In this document: one piece after another, positions 35,256-43,597 of the stretch
Layout of the letters: each line of letters begins with the position of its first letter
How positions within the stretch are numbered: the first letter of the stretch is position 1
Source of the DNA: Alkalibacter sp964582705
GTDB taxonomy: Bacteria > Bacillota > Clostridia > Eubacteriales > Alkalibacteraceae
DNA: 58,345 bases
Assembly: GCA_964582705.1 (NCBI GenBank)
Contig: CAZOTE010000003.1
Location: forward strand, 1 to 58,345
Direction of reading: 5' to 3'
Translations under genes and position numbers: made by a program
The notes under the pieces: model-generated
Database searches by the model: none
Seen by the model: the letters and a program-made list of their open reading frames with translations, nothing else
Told to the model about the DNA's origin: nothing

Positions 35256-35703
35256 CATAGGAAGACTTAAGAAATGTCCAAAAAAGCGCACCTGTTGCTG
35301 CTCCTAATGTATCTATTGCTACATCTTCAATCATCCCGGCTCTTCCTGGGACAAACATCTGATGAACCTCATCTGTTATTGCATATGCCATGCATAATGT
35401 GACGGCTACTAAAAAAGTTTTAATATCCAATTTCCCTCGGGTAATGAAAACTGCATTTAAAATTAAAACTCCCAAAATGCCATAGATGCCAAAGTGAGCT
35501 CCTTTTCTGATAAGCAAATGAAACAAATCCTGATTTAGCTCAGCATTTGGAATTATTACTGATATCCCATCTAATAAATATTTCAGGATTCCTCCACTCA
35601 GTCTGGCAGATTCTTCTGCTTGTTGAGCCGAGAATAAAAATATTACCCCCATCCAAGCAATTGCCAAAGACCAAGCAAGCCATTTTTTTTGTTTTTCGGT
35701 CAA
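35245..35703 (-). CDS. VanZ family membrane protein
   Basis: 152 aa from TTG 35703, which has AAAGGGG 7-8 nt upstream. The longer open frame to 35760 would run through the upstream terminator hairpin. About four membrane helices. The family blocks RKGAHFGIYGILG and ITDEVHQMFVPGRAGMIEDVAID are clear. VanZ-like proteins are associated with low-level teicoplanin resistance or with sugar/cell-envelope enzymes; the molecular activity is unknown. Confidence 0.88.
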   Translation of the reverse strand: MTEKQKKWLAWSLAIAWMGVIFLFSAQQAEESARLSGGILKYLLDGISVIIPNAELNQDLFHLLIRKGAHFGIYGILGVLILNAVFITRGKLDIKTFLVAVTLCMAYAITDEVHQMFVPGRAGMIEDVAIDTLGAATGALFWTFLKSSYVAQ

Positions 35704-35724
35704 GATAATACCCCTTTCATATAG

Positions 35725-35752
35725 AAAAATCTGCATTTTCATGCAGATTTTT
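35725..35752 (-). terminator. intrinsic terminator after the aldolase gene
   Basis: 12-bp perfect stem AAAAATCTGCAT/ATGCAGATTTTT (35725-35736 with 35741-35752), T-run at the 3' side on the minus strand, 5 bp past the aldolase stop. Confidence 0.85.
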
Positions 35753-35756
35753 CGCG

Positions 35757-36416
35757 TCACTTAAGTTTTATTTCCTTAGGGTATTCCCAATTCGTCAACT
35801 CTGAAAGGTCAAATGCTCTAGGCTCTTTGCCTTGGTTGATGGTAAGTGCCCTATAATACATTTCCGCAAGTTCTTCCACATAATTTGCCTTTAGCAAAGC
35901 CTCTTTTGGATCCTTGTCCACAGCAACCGCTCCATGGCTTTCCATAAGTATTAAATCTGCGATCTCTGCAGCCTTTGCTACTTTATCAGCAAGATCCATA
36001 GTTCCAGGCCTTCCATATTCCGCAACCGGCACGTAGCCTTCTTTCAGCCCCAAAATCGCACATTCATAAACGATAGCCGGAATAGGCTTGTTTACTATGG
36101 CAAAGCTGGTGGCAAATCTGGAATGGGTGTGGGCTACAGCGTTGATATCCGGTCTTTTCTTGTACAATGCAAGGTGGACCAATAGCTCACTGGTAGGCTT
36201 AAGTCCTGTCAATGCTTCAATTACGTTAGCCTCCAAATCTACTATGCAGATATCATGATAAGTCATCTCTTCTCTGTCGATTCCTGATGGCGTCACGGCA
36301 ACGTACCCTGTTTCTCTGTCCATGATGCTGAAATTACCGGCACGATGCTTGCAAAGCCCCGACCTTTCAGCCTTTTGGGCGATATCCAACACCTGTTTTT
36401 TTACTGATTCCATCAT
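35757..36416 (-). CDS. class II aldolase/adducin family protein
   Basis: 219 aa, similar in layout to L-fuculose-1-phosphate aldolases and related zinc enzymes. Zinc ligands are visible in NAVAHTHSRFA (two His) and a later ESHGAVAVDKD (His). The Glu in the ATSFAIVNKPIP/ECAILGL region fits the catalytic position. The substrate is not clear; sugar phosphates or methylthioribulose-type compounds are possible. AGGGGGA site before tandem ATGs. It lies 30 nt behind the HD-domain gene, same strand. Confidence 0.87.
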   Translation of the reverse strand: MMESVKKQVLDIAQKAERSGLCKHRAGNFSIMDRETGYVAVTPSGIDREEMTYHDICIVDLEANVIEALTGLKPTSELLVHLALYKKRPDINAVAHTHSRFATSFAIVNKPIPAIVYECAILGLKEGYVPVAEYGRPGTMDLADKVAKAAEIADLILMESHGAVAVDKDPKEALLKANYVEELAEMYYRALTINQGKEPRAFDLSELTNWEYPKEIKLK

Positions 36417-36446
36417 AGCTATTCCCCCTAAAATAATATATTTATA

Positions 36447-36917
36447 CTATATCAGTTCTTTTATTACCTTTTCAAGCCTGATCTTTTGTTCCGGTCTATT
36501 CATAGGGATATCGTACTGCCAACAGTCGAATACGTCTGCATCTTTTACTATTTCCTCAATCGGCGTTCCTATTAAATTTTTGGAACTGTGATTCTTGGCA
36601 GCATTTGCAATATTTTCAATTTCTTCTTCAGTAAAGTCTCCGCATTCTTCCAAGAGTTCCTTTACCGGCTCATAAGCATTATTAGCGTGATTTTCTTGCA
36701 GACCAGTTATAATCCTGCCGAAATCGTGAAGTATGCAAGCGATAGAAGCAATCTCGGAATTAACCCCTCTTTTCTTTGCCAGTATCCTCCCTATGGCTGC
36801 GCTGCTGGCCATATGAACTATCTCAAAATCGATAGGATATTCCCTTTCAAAATCTTTATTGTCGTGTTCTTTGATTTTTTTTAGAAGAAGGCTCTCTACC
36901 TTCATGATTCTTTTCAA
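36447..36917 (-). CDS. HD domain protein (putative phosphohydrolase)
   Basis: 156 aa. Metal-binding His-Asp pair in ILHDFGRII (near 63-71), an upstream His in VHMASSAA, His in NAAKNHSSK and a late Asp in KDADVFDCW: the set expected for an HD hydrolase. No second domain. Substrate unknown; small HD proteins hydrolyse nucleotides or phosphoesters. Start at TTG 36917 or ATG 36905; an AGGGTGG site favours the first. Probably co-transcribed with the aldolase gene. Confidence 0.8.
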   Translation of the reverse strand: MKRIMKVESLLLKKIKEHDNKDFEREYPIDFEIVHMASSAAIGRILAKKRGVNSEIASIACILHDFGRIITGLQENHANNAYEPVKELLEECGDFTEEEIENIANAAKNHSSKNLIGTPIEEIVKDADVFDCWQYDIPMNRPEQKIRLEKVIKELI

Positions 36918-37120
36918 TGTTCATACCACCCTTTATTCAAATATGGTTCTCTTTAGGTATAGATGTTATTTTATCAAATATCGGTTGTAAATAGAACTCG
37001 CTTTTCATATTATTTTCAGCTATTTTGCAAGTATATTGTATACCTGTATCCCGTATGTTTTATACTGGTTTAATTAATTGGTTTCCCCCACTAATGTACT
37101 CTTAAATTCCCATCTATCAA

Positions 37121-37149
37121 TTGACATGAAAATAAAAGTATGGTATATA
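37121..37149 (+). promoter_or_regulatory. htpG promoter
   Basis: TTGACA (37121-37126), 17-nt spacer, TATATA (37144-37149); TATAAT at 37146-37151 is an alternative -10 with a 19-nt spacer. The CIRCE operator begins 6 bp downstream. Confidence 0.75.
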
Positions 37150-37154
37150 ATTTA

Positions 37155-37181
37155 TTAGCACTCCATAAGATGGAGTGCTAA
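37155..37181 (+). promoter_or_regulatory. CIRCE element (HrcA operator) of htpG
   Basis: TTAGCACTC-N9-GAGTGCTAA with both arms identical to the consensus. It covers the expected transcription start, so HrcA binding would repress htpG until heat shock. Confidence 0.95.
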
Positions 37182-37209
37182 TAAATTCAACAGAACAGGA
37201 GCGATCACT

Positions 37210-39084
37210 ATGACAAAAAAAGCCTTCAAGGCGGAATCAAAAAGACTTCTCGACTTAATGATCAATTCGATCTATACCCACAGGGAGATATTTTTAAGGG
37301 AGCTTATCTCAAATTCCAGTGATGCCATTGACAAGATCTACTACAGAGCATTGACTGACGAAAGCCTTAAATTCGACAAGGACAGCTACTTCATCAAAAT
37401 TATCCCAGACAAATCAAACAGAACATTAAAGCTGATTGACACCGGCATCGGAATGACAAAGGAAGAACTTGAGGATAATCTAGGCGTAATAGCAAAAAGC
37501 GGTTCCCTTGCATTCAAGTCTGAAAATGAGTTAAAAGACGGTTATGACATAATCGGTCAATTTGGAGTAGGGTTCTATTCCGCTTTCATGGTTGCAGACA
37601 AGGTTACCGTAATCAGTAAGTCACCTGACAGCGACAAGGCGTGGAAGTGGGAATCTGAAGGCGCCGAAGGTTATGTAATTGAAGAGGCAGAAAAAACTAA
37701 TCCCGGAACTGAAATCCTACTTCACATCAAGGAAAATACTGAAGAAGAAAACTTCGACGACTACTTGGAGGAGTACAGGCTTAGAAGCATTGTTAAAAAA
37801 TACTCCGATTTTATCCGCTACCCAATCAAGATGGACGTTTATACCAGCAAAGAGAAGGGGGACAGCGACGAGTACGAAACAATCGTCGAAGAGCAGACAA
37901 TCAACAGCATGGTGCCCATTTGGAGAAAGAATAAAAACGATCTTTCACAGGAAGACTACGAAAACTTCTACTCTGAAAAGCATTATGGCTTTGACAAGCC
38001 ATTAAAGCACATCCACTTCACCGTGGATGGTGCCATAAGCTACAGGGCGCTCTTATTCATACCTGAAACAAAGCCTTTCGACTACTATACAAAAGAGTAC
38101 GAAAAAGGCCTGGAGCTGTACTCAAGCGGCGTTATGATAATGGACAAGTGCCCTGATCTAGTACCTGACTATTTCGGTTTTGTAAAGGGTCTTGTAGATT
38201 CCGAGGATCTGTCTCTCAACATTTCAAGAGAGATATTGCAGCACGACAGGCAGCTTAAGTTGATTTCCAAAAATATCAAGAATAAAATAAAGAGCGAGCT
38301 TTTATCTTTGCTTGAAAATGATAGGGAAAAATACGAGAGCTTCTACGAGTCTTTTGGAAGACAGCTTAAGTTCGGAGTCTATTCGGATTTTGGAACCAAC
38401 AAGGATGAGCTTAAAGACCTGATGTTGTTCAAGTCTTCTAAAGAAAAGAAATACGCAACCTTGAAGGAATATGTGGGAAGGATGCCGGAAGATCAAAAGT
38501 TTATCTACTATGCATCCGGAGATTCAATAGAAAAAATCGACAAATCCCCACAAATAGAAGCAGTCCTGGACAAAGGCTACGAGTTCTTGTACTTCACCGA
38601 AGAGATAGATGAATTTGCCATAAACGTCCTAATGAGCTATTCTGACAAGGAATTCCGTTCTGTAGCAGGAAAGGACACCGGCATAGAGCCTGCAGACAAG
38701 GCCCTTGACGAGAAGGTCAAAGAAGAAAGTGCCGACCTTCTGAGAGATATGAAGGAACTACTTAAGGACAGGGTCTCCGATGTCAAGCTGTCAACCAAGC
38801 TCAGAAAGCATCCAGTATGCTTAAGCTCTGAAGGTGAGCTGACTATCGAGATGGAGAAGGTATTAAACACCATGCCTGATGGGGGAGGCGTCAAGGCCCA
38901 AAAGGTTCTTGAGATAAACCCTGACCACAAAATCTACAAATCCCTAATTGAAGCCCTTGCTTCTGACAAGGAGAAGCTTTCACTTTATACAGACATACTA
39001 TACAATCAGGCACTGCTTATAGAAGGTCTGCCTATAGAAGATCCCGTTGATTTTGCTGATAAAGTATCGAAGCTTATGGGCTAA
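37210..39084 (+). CDS. htpG: molecular chaperone HtpG (Hsp90)
   Basis: Cytosolic Hsp90 chaperone. 624 aa, family length. GHKL ATP-binding motifs: ELISNSSDAIDK (near 35-46), DTGIGMT and GQFGVGFYSAFMV. The middle domain has the catalytic Arg in LNISREILQ, and a C-terminal dimerisation domain follows. AGGAG 8 nt before the ATG. Single gene under a CIRCE operator; convergent with a chemoreceptor gene across a shared terminator. Confidence 0.98.
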   Translation: MTKKAFKAESKRLLDLMINSIYTHREIFLRELISNSSDAIDKIYYRALTDESLKFDKDSYFIKIIPDKSNRTLKLIDTGIGMTKEELEDNLGVIAKSGSLAFKSENELKDGYDIIGQFGVGFYSAFMVADKVTVISKSPDSDKAWKWESEGAEGYVIEEAEKTNPGTEILLHIKENTEEENFDDYLEEYRLRSIVKKYSDFIRYPIKMDVYTSKEKGDSDEYETIVEEQTINSMVPIWRKNKNDLSQEDYENFYSEKHYGFDKPLKHIHFTVDGAISYRALLFIPETKPFDYYTKEYEKGLELYSSGVMIMDKCPDLVPDYFGFVKGLVDSEDLSLNISREILQHDRQLKLISKNIKNKIKSELLSLLENDREKYESFYESFGRQLKFGVYSDFGTNKDELKDLMLFKSSKEKKYATLKEYVGRMPEDQKFIYYASGDSIEKIDKSPQIEAVLDKGYEFLYFTEEIDEFAINVLMSYSDKEFRSVAGKDTGIEPADKALDEKVKEESADLLRDMKELLKDRVSDVKLSTKLRKHPVCLSSEGELTIEMEKVLNTMPDGGGVKAQKVLEINPDHKIYKSLIEALASDKEKLSLYTDILYNQALLIEGLPIEDPVDFADKVSKLMG

Positions 39085-39095
39085 TTTTAAAAAAC

Positions 39096-39125
39096 ACCCT
39101 GGAACCATCATCAAAGTTCCAGGGT
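39096..39125. terminator. terminator between htpG and the second mcp gene
   Basis: 10-bp perfect stem ACCCTGGAAC/GTTCCAGGGT (39096-39105 with 39116-39125). T-rich on the plus side and four T on the minus side, so it likely serves both convergent genes. Confidence 0.8.
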
Positions 39126-39133
39126 ATTGTTAT

Positions 39134-40924
39134 TTACAACCTGAATTTCCCTATTGACTGCTGCAAGTTAACCGCCAGTTCGCTAAGGCTTTCAGTACGT
39201 TGTGTCAGCTCATCCATAGTTGCAGTCTGCTCTTCCACTGAAGCGGAAGCTTCTTCTGTGCCGGCTGCATTTTCTTCGGATATTGCTGACAAAGTCTCTA
39301 TTACGGTAATTATCTCATCTTTTTTATTGGCCATCTCATTCATCGATCCATTAAGCTCTAAAAGCACGTTATTCATGTTTTCTATGGCATCGGAAATCCC
39401 TTCGAACTGAACGCCTGTCTCCTCAACGCTTTGCGTCTGTGCTTCTACAATGTCGTTGACCCTGTTCATTGTCTCCACAGCGTGATTTGTCTTATTGGTA
39501 AGATCGTTTATGACCTTCACTATTTCATCTGTGAAATTGTTGGATTGTTCTGCCAGTTGTCTTATTTCTTCTGCAACTACTGCAAATCCTCTTCCCGCTT
39601 CACCGGCTCTGGCAGCTTCGATTGCCGCATTGAGAGCTAAAAGGTTTGTCTGATCAGCTATGCTTTTTATCATCTTGCTCGCTTTTTCTATTTTTTCGCC
39701 GCTGTCCTTTGTGGCCTCTATTGCTGTTGCTACTTCGGTTACAGCATTTTTGCTCTCATTTGCATGCTCTACAAGTTCGCTTAAGATCACCAACCCTTTG
39801 TTTTTGCTTTGATCCACTTCAGAAGATACATTATTTAGGTTTTCAAGCTCTTCTTGATTTATGGCAACCAGCTCTCCTAAAATATAAATGCTTTCAGATC
39901 CAGTCTCAGTCTCTCTTGCCTGATCGCCTGCAGCTCTTGCGATTTCCTCTATGGCTCTGGATATTTCCTGGGAGACTACAGAAGATTGCTGAATGCTTGC
40001 GCTAAGCTCTTCAGAAGATGAAGCTACATCCTCTGAAGAGTCTGAAACCTGCTCTATAAAGCTTCTCACCTGGCCTGTCAGCTTGTTCAATGACAGCGCC
40101 AGCTTTCCAAGTTCATCATTTGAAAGAGCTTCTATGTCCTTGACGCTGATATTTCCATTTTCATCTTCCTTAATGCCCTCAGACATAAGCTTTATCTGTT
40201 TAACAATTTGTCTTAAAATTGCTGCGGCTATCAAAACAGCCAACAGTATTCCCGTTATGTTAATTGCAGCCATGACTATCTGAATAGCCTGATATCTTTC
40301 ATTTGCCAGGTTATATTCTTCTTCAGCATTTATAATCTGATAGTCAACCAATAAATTTATATGGTTTGAAATCGGATCAATTTGCTGGTACAAGTCATTT
40401 TCTATATATTCAACAAGTCCCTCCATGTCTTGGTTGTTTATCAGGCCCCTCAACCTGCCAATAGACAGATTCGCTTGACCAAATAGAGATTCTGCATCCG
40501 AAACCAGCTTTAATTCTTCATCGCTTAATTCAAATTCCCTGTATTCATTCCAAAGCGTTCTGATAGCCTCTTGAGATTCATCCACTTCAGCAAGACCTTT
40601 TTCCCACGTAAACTCCCCGCTTCTAATTTTATGGGCCGCATCCACCACCCGAACTGCATAAAGATCTGCTATTGTTTTCAGCTTCTCCAAAGGGACGACA
40701 TTATCAGTATATACGTTTTCAACGCCTTCGTTTGCCACCCTGATTCCATTCACTGCATAGACCCCGGATGTGATTGTCACTGCCAGCATCAACGCAACCA
40801 AAACAATTAATTTAACTCTGATAGACAGGTTGTTAAATCCACCTCTTAAATTGTTTTTTAATTTTCTTCCTGAATTCTTTCCAGATACTTCTTTTTCGCT
40901 TTTTCTCTTCATTTGTCCAAGCAC
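39134..40924 (-). CDS. methyl-accepting chemotaxis protein, four-helix-bundle type
   Basis: 596 aa. TM1 at about 35-55, then an extracellular all-helical region (about 60-205) fitting the 4HB ligand domain, TM2 at about 215-240, a HAMP-like segment and the signalling coiled coil with the QTNLLALNAAIEAARAGE tip. The start is unclear: GTG 40924 sits almost on a GGAGGGA site, while ATG 40912 (MKRKSEKE) is 14 nt from it. The ligand is unknown. A sigma-28-like promoter is upstream. A paralogue of the other receptor only in the signalling half. Confidence 0.92.
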   Translation of the reverse strand: MLGQMKRKSEKEVSGKNSGRKLKNNLRGGFNNLSIRVKLIVLVALMLAVTITSGVYAVNGIRVANEGVENVYTDNVVPLEKLKTIADLYAVRVVDAAHKIRSGEFTWEKGLAEVDESQEAIRTLWNEYREFELSDEELKLVSDAESLFGQANLSIGRLRGLINNQDMEGLVEYIENDLYQQIDPISNHINLLVDYQIINAEEEYNLANERYQAIQIVMAAINITGILLAVLIAAAILRQIVKQIKLMSEGIKEDENGNISVKDIEALSNDELGKLALSLNKLTGQVRSFIEQVSDSSEDVASSSEELSASIQQSSVVSQEISRAIEEIARAAGDQARETETGSESIYILGELVAINQEELENLNNVSSEVDQSKNKGLVILSELVEHANESKNAVTEVATAIEATKDSGEKIEKASKMIKSIADQTNLLALNAAIEAARAGEAGRGFAVVAEEIRQLAEQSNNFTDEIVKVINDLTNKTNHAVETMNRVNDIVEAQTQSVEETGVQFEGISDAIENMNNVLLELNGSMNEMANKKDEIITVIETLSAISEENAAGTEEASASVEEQTATMDELTQRTESLSELAVNLQQSIGKFRL

Positions 40925-40993
40925 TCCCTCCGCTAAATGATATTCCCTTCGCTACTTCCCTCTGGTTATTTATTATCAAACACAACAACCTTA

Positions 40994-41019
40994 ATATCGG
41001 AGGTTTTAGCAGAAATTTA
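40994..41019 (-). promoter_or_regulatory. sigma-28 (SigD)-like promoter of the second mcp gene
   Basis: Minus strand TAAA (41016-41019), 14-nt spacer, TCCGATAT (40994-41001). Same layout and spacing as the promoter at 17030-17055. Confidence 0.65.
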
Positions 41020-41029
41020 ATACTTAAAG

Positions 41030-41064
41030 ACAAAAAAAACGATGCGAATGTATAACTCGCACCG
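41030..41064 (-). terminator. intrinsic terminator after the orphan PTS IIB gene
   Basis: Stem CGGTGCGA/TCGCATCG (with one G-T pair) followed on the minus strand by eight T, 14 bp past the stop. Confidence 0.8.
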
Positions 41065-41078
41065 ATTTTAAAATCCAA

Positions 41079-41366
41079 TTATTTTCCTAGCACTTCCATA
41101 AGCTCATCTACGGTTTCTTGAAGTTTTACTCCTGTCAAAAAACTCCTTCCGTTTATCACCGGAACACCGCTGCCTTCGGGTATCTGAGTTGTGCTTACTA
41201 TAACGTCCGGCTTCAATGTTTTTGCTTTTGATAAAGCCTCTGAAGCCTTGCATTGCACCGTCATGCAGTCAATGCCCTTTTCCTTGCATATTTTTTCGAT
41301 TTTTTTCGCGACCACCGTTGATGTCGCAATAGCCGTTCCACAAGCCACCAGTATTTTTTTCGCCAT
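41079..41366 (-). CDS. orphan PTS sugar transporter subunit IIB, galactitol type
   Basis: 95-aa phosphocarrier. The phosphorylated Cys lies in the N-terminal P-loop-like VACGTAIATST. The rest matches the PTS IIB galactitol fold, including the distinctive CMTVQCKASEA. About 80% identical by eye to the IIB at 54416-54706, which sits next to a IIC gene. Here there is no IIA, IIC or sugar-metabolism gene adjacent. AAGGAGG site before the ATG. It could serve the distant IIC as an alternative IIB, or be regulatory. Confidence 0.9.
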   Translation of the reverse strand: MAKKILVACGTAIATSTVVAKKIEKICKEKGIDCMTVQCKASEALSKAKTLKPDVIVSTTQIPEGSGVPVINGRSFLTGVKLQETVDELMEVLGK

Positions 41367-41470
41367 TGTGTAACCTCCTTATAACTTCTCCTCTTTGTGC
41401 TTCACATTATTGATACCCAGTATTTCTGTATTTAATAATTAAATTTGGAATATTATTTATTGTTTCTCAC

Positions 41471-41504
41471 CCTTCACAATTCCTTCACAAGTTTTTATTA
41501 TACT
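41471..41504 (+). promoter_or_regulatory. direct-repeat promoter upstream of the copper-type fusion gene
   Basis: CCTTCACAA occurs twice at 11-bp spacing (41471-41479, 41482-41490) just ahead of TATACT (41499-41504). No good -35 exists. Two 11-bp-spaced hexamers (TTCACA-N5-TTCACA) at the -35 region are the usual arrangement for OmpR/PhoB-family activators. Confidence 0.6.
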
Positions 41505-41540
41505 ATCATAGTAATCTAAAGAGAATAATCGGAGGTCATC

Positions 41541-43328
41541 ATGGAAAAGAACATCAAAATTTATGATATGAGCTGCACATCATGTGAACAAAAAATTGAA
41601 AAAAGAATAGGTGCCATTAATGGCGTCGAGAGCGTTAAGGCAAGCTTTAAGAACGAGTCTGCTCAAATTATATACGATGATTTAATATGTTCTGAACAGG
41701 AAATTAAAGATGCTATCGTCAAATCGGGGTATCGTCTTGAAAAATCCTCAGACTATAAGTTCATTGGGATGGTATTGATTGTCGGGGCGATCGTTCTTTT
41801 AGGATTTCAAACAGCTGGATTTGATATGGAATCCATGCTACAGGGGGCATCATATGGTGTTTTGTTATTGATTGGAGTCCTTACTTCTCTTCATTGCGTT
41901 GGCATGTGTGGAGGCATTATGCTATCCCAAAGCATATCGGAGAAAACATCCGAAAGCAGGTTTCAATCTATCAAGCCTGCAGCTTTATATAACCTTGGCC
42001 GAGTGACCTCTTATACCATACTAGGTGGTTTTGTAGGAGCAGTAGGCTCCATATTTTCCATCTCGCTAGCGGCTCGTGGTGGTATACAAATATTTGCAGG
42101 GATTTTTATGATAGTAATGGGCTTTAATTTAGCTGGGTTCAGCTTTTTCAAAAGATTCAATTTTAGGCTCCCATCCTTTTGTGCAAAAGGCAGTTCCTAC
42201 AAATCTCCATTTGCAGTTGGATTGTTGAATGGTTTTATGCCTTGCGGACCTCTTCAGACCATGCAGCTATTTGCCCTTGCAGCAGGCAGTGCCTCAAGGG
42301 GAGCCTTGTCCATGTTTTTTTTCTCTTTGGGAACTGTCCCTCTAATGGTTTCATTCGGAGCTATATCCGGATTGCTGAGCAAGGGAAATACGAAGAGAAT
42401 ATTAAAATTAAGCGGCGTATTGATTATACTGTTGGGTCTAATAATGGGCAACAGAGGATTTGCTCTTGTAGGTATAGATGTCAATCCTGTTAGAGTCTTT
42501 GCAAACGAGCTTTCTCGGTTCAGAGGTGGATCCCAAGGCAATGCTGTTCTGGCACGCATTGAAGATGGAGTGCAGGTCATTGAGATGACCGCTGACAACA
42601 GGGGATATTCCCCAAATGCTTTCTATGTTCAAAAGGATATCCCTGTTAAGTGGGTAATAAACGGAGAACAAATAAATTCATGCAACAATGCTATCGTAGC
42701 CCGCAGCATCGGATTGGAAGAAAAGCTTTATTCAGGCGAAAATGTCATAGAGTTTACTCCAGGAGATGAAGATATAAATTTCAGTTGCTGGATGGGAATG
42801 ATCCGGGGGGTCATTTTGGTTGTAGACGAGCTTGAAACGGTCGACCCAGATGCAGACAATGCAGCCATCCCCCCACAATCATCCGGTCCTAGCTGCTGCT
42901 CCGTTCCTGTTGACGGGCAGTCCCCAGAAGAAAACACGAGCATTTATGGGGATGATATCAGCCTGGTTCCTACTGAAATTCTAATTGAAAAAGCAAATCC
43001 CTTTGACAATGTCTTGTCTTTCAAAGGAACAGGATACGAATTGCAGCCACTGATTGGCATATTAGAAACCGACAAAGATGCACTCGTTCAATTAGATTTA
43101 TCAGATTTTTTCGACAAGGAGGACACTTATAACATCATTAACAATGAAACCGGATCTGTAGTCCAATCATTTGCTGTATACGATGATATAACTGAGATCT
43201 CCTTTGCTCCAGACATTGCCGGAGCCTACTTGATAGCAAAGAATCAGTCCCTGATTGGAATAATCCACGTTACCGATGAACCGGAGGACTTAGATATTGA
43301 GTCTGTCAGAGACTTGTATTTCGACTAG
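41541..43328 (+). CDS. HMA / TauE-SafE membrane / cupredoxin-like fusion protein, probable copper handling
   Basis: 595 aa with three recognisable parts. An N-terminal heavy-metal-associated domain (about 1-65) has C12-x2-C15 (MSCTSC). A six- or seven-helix membrane domain of the sulfite exporter TauE/SafE (UreH/DsbD-like) type spans about 72-312, with LHCVGMCGG at 117-125 and GFMPCGP at 231-237. A cupredoxin-like domain (about 340-430) has candidate metal ligands C381, C416, M418 and M420. A C-terminal extension of about 160 residues (with C452-C453) is not recognised. The domain set points to copper or related metal transfer across the membrane. CGGAGG site before the ATG. Confidence 0.85.
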   Translation: MEKNIKIYDMSCTSCEQKIEKRIGAINGVESVKASFKNESAQIIYDDLICSEQEIKDAIVKSGYRLEKSSDYKFIGMVLIVGAIVLLGFQTAGFDMESMLQGASYGVLLLIGVLTSLHCVGMCGGIMLSQSISEKTSESRFQSIKPAALYNLGRVTSYTILGGFVGAVGSIFSISLAARGGIQIFAGIFMIVMGFNLAGFSFFKRFNFRLPSFCAKGSSYKSPFAVGLLNGFMPCGPLQTMQLFALAAGSASRGALSMFFFSLGTVPLMVSFGAISGLLSKGNTKRILKLSGVLIILLGLIMGNRGFALVGIDVNPVRVFANELSRFRGGSQGNAVLARIEDGVQVIEMTADNRGYSPNAFYVQKDIPVKWVINGEQINSCNNAIVARSIGLEEKLYSGENVIEFTPGDEDINFSCWMGMIRGVILVVDELETVDPDADNAAIPPQSSGPSCCSVPVDGQSPEENTSIYGDDISLVPTEILIEKANPFDNVLSFKGTGYELQPLIGILETDKDALVQLDLSDFFDKEDTYNIINNETGSVVQSFAVYDDITEISFAPDIAGAYLIAKNQSLIGIIHVTDEPEDLDIESVRDLYFD

Positions 43329-43330
43329 TA

Positions 43331-43380
43331 AGACAAATGAAAAGCTGAAGGCCAAAACGGCCTTCAGCCTTTCATTTGTC
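43331..43380. terminator. long bidirectional hairpin after the copper-type fusion gene
   Basis: Arms of about 22 bp (GACAAATGAAAAGCTGAAGG onward, paired across AAAAC) with near-perfect complementarity and one bulge. It lies 2 bp past the stop and overlaps the 3' end of the LDCC gene on the other strand. Confidence 0.8.
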
Positions 43381-43527
43381 TTTATTAGAGCTTTGCTTAA
43401 TAATTTTTTTGTCCCGCTGGCTGCTCTTCCCCTTGTTTAAATCACAACAGTCTAGCCTTGTTCTTCCAAAGTTCTTCTTGTTCTGCTCCGCAATTTTTTC
43501 CAGATATCTTTTCATAAACTTCTTCAT
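43372..43527 (-). CDS. LDCC-motif putative metal-binding small protein
   Basis: 51 aa, below the length of many gene callers. The minus frame from ATG 43527 is preceded by TTGGAGGG 7 nt upstream. Strongly basic, with the hallmark FGRTRLDCCDLNKG at about 20-33. Short clostridial proteins with an LDCC motif are annotated as putative metal-binding; the paired cysteines support that but no function is shown. It is next to the copper-type fusion protein and ends inside the shared terminator hairpin. Confidence 0.75.
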   Translation of the reverse strand: MKKFMKRYLEKIAEQNKKNFGRTRLDCCDLNKGKSSQRDKKIIKQSSNKDK

Positions 43528-43597
43528 TGATTTTCCCTCCAATACTTAATACAATAAATGTTACCAGAAAAATATGAAGATATGATGAATCTTGAAA

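Noticed and set aside
35704..35760. Upstream extension of the VanZ frame
   Set aside because: It would translate through the terminator hairpin of the aldolase gene; TTG 35703 has a proper AAAGGGG site.
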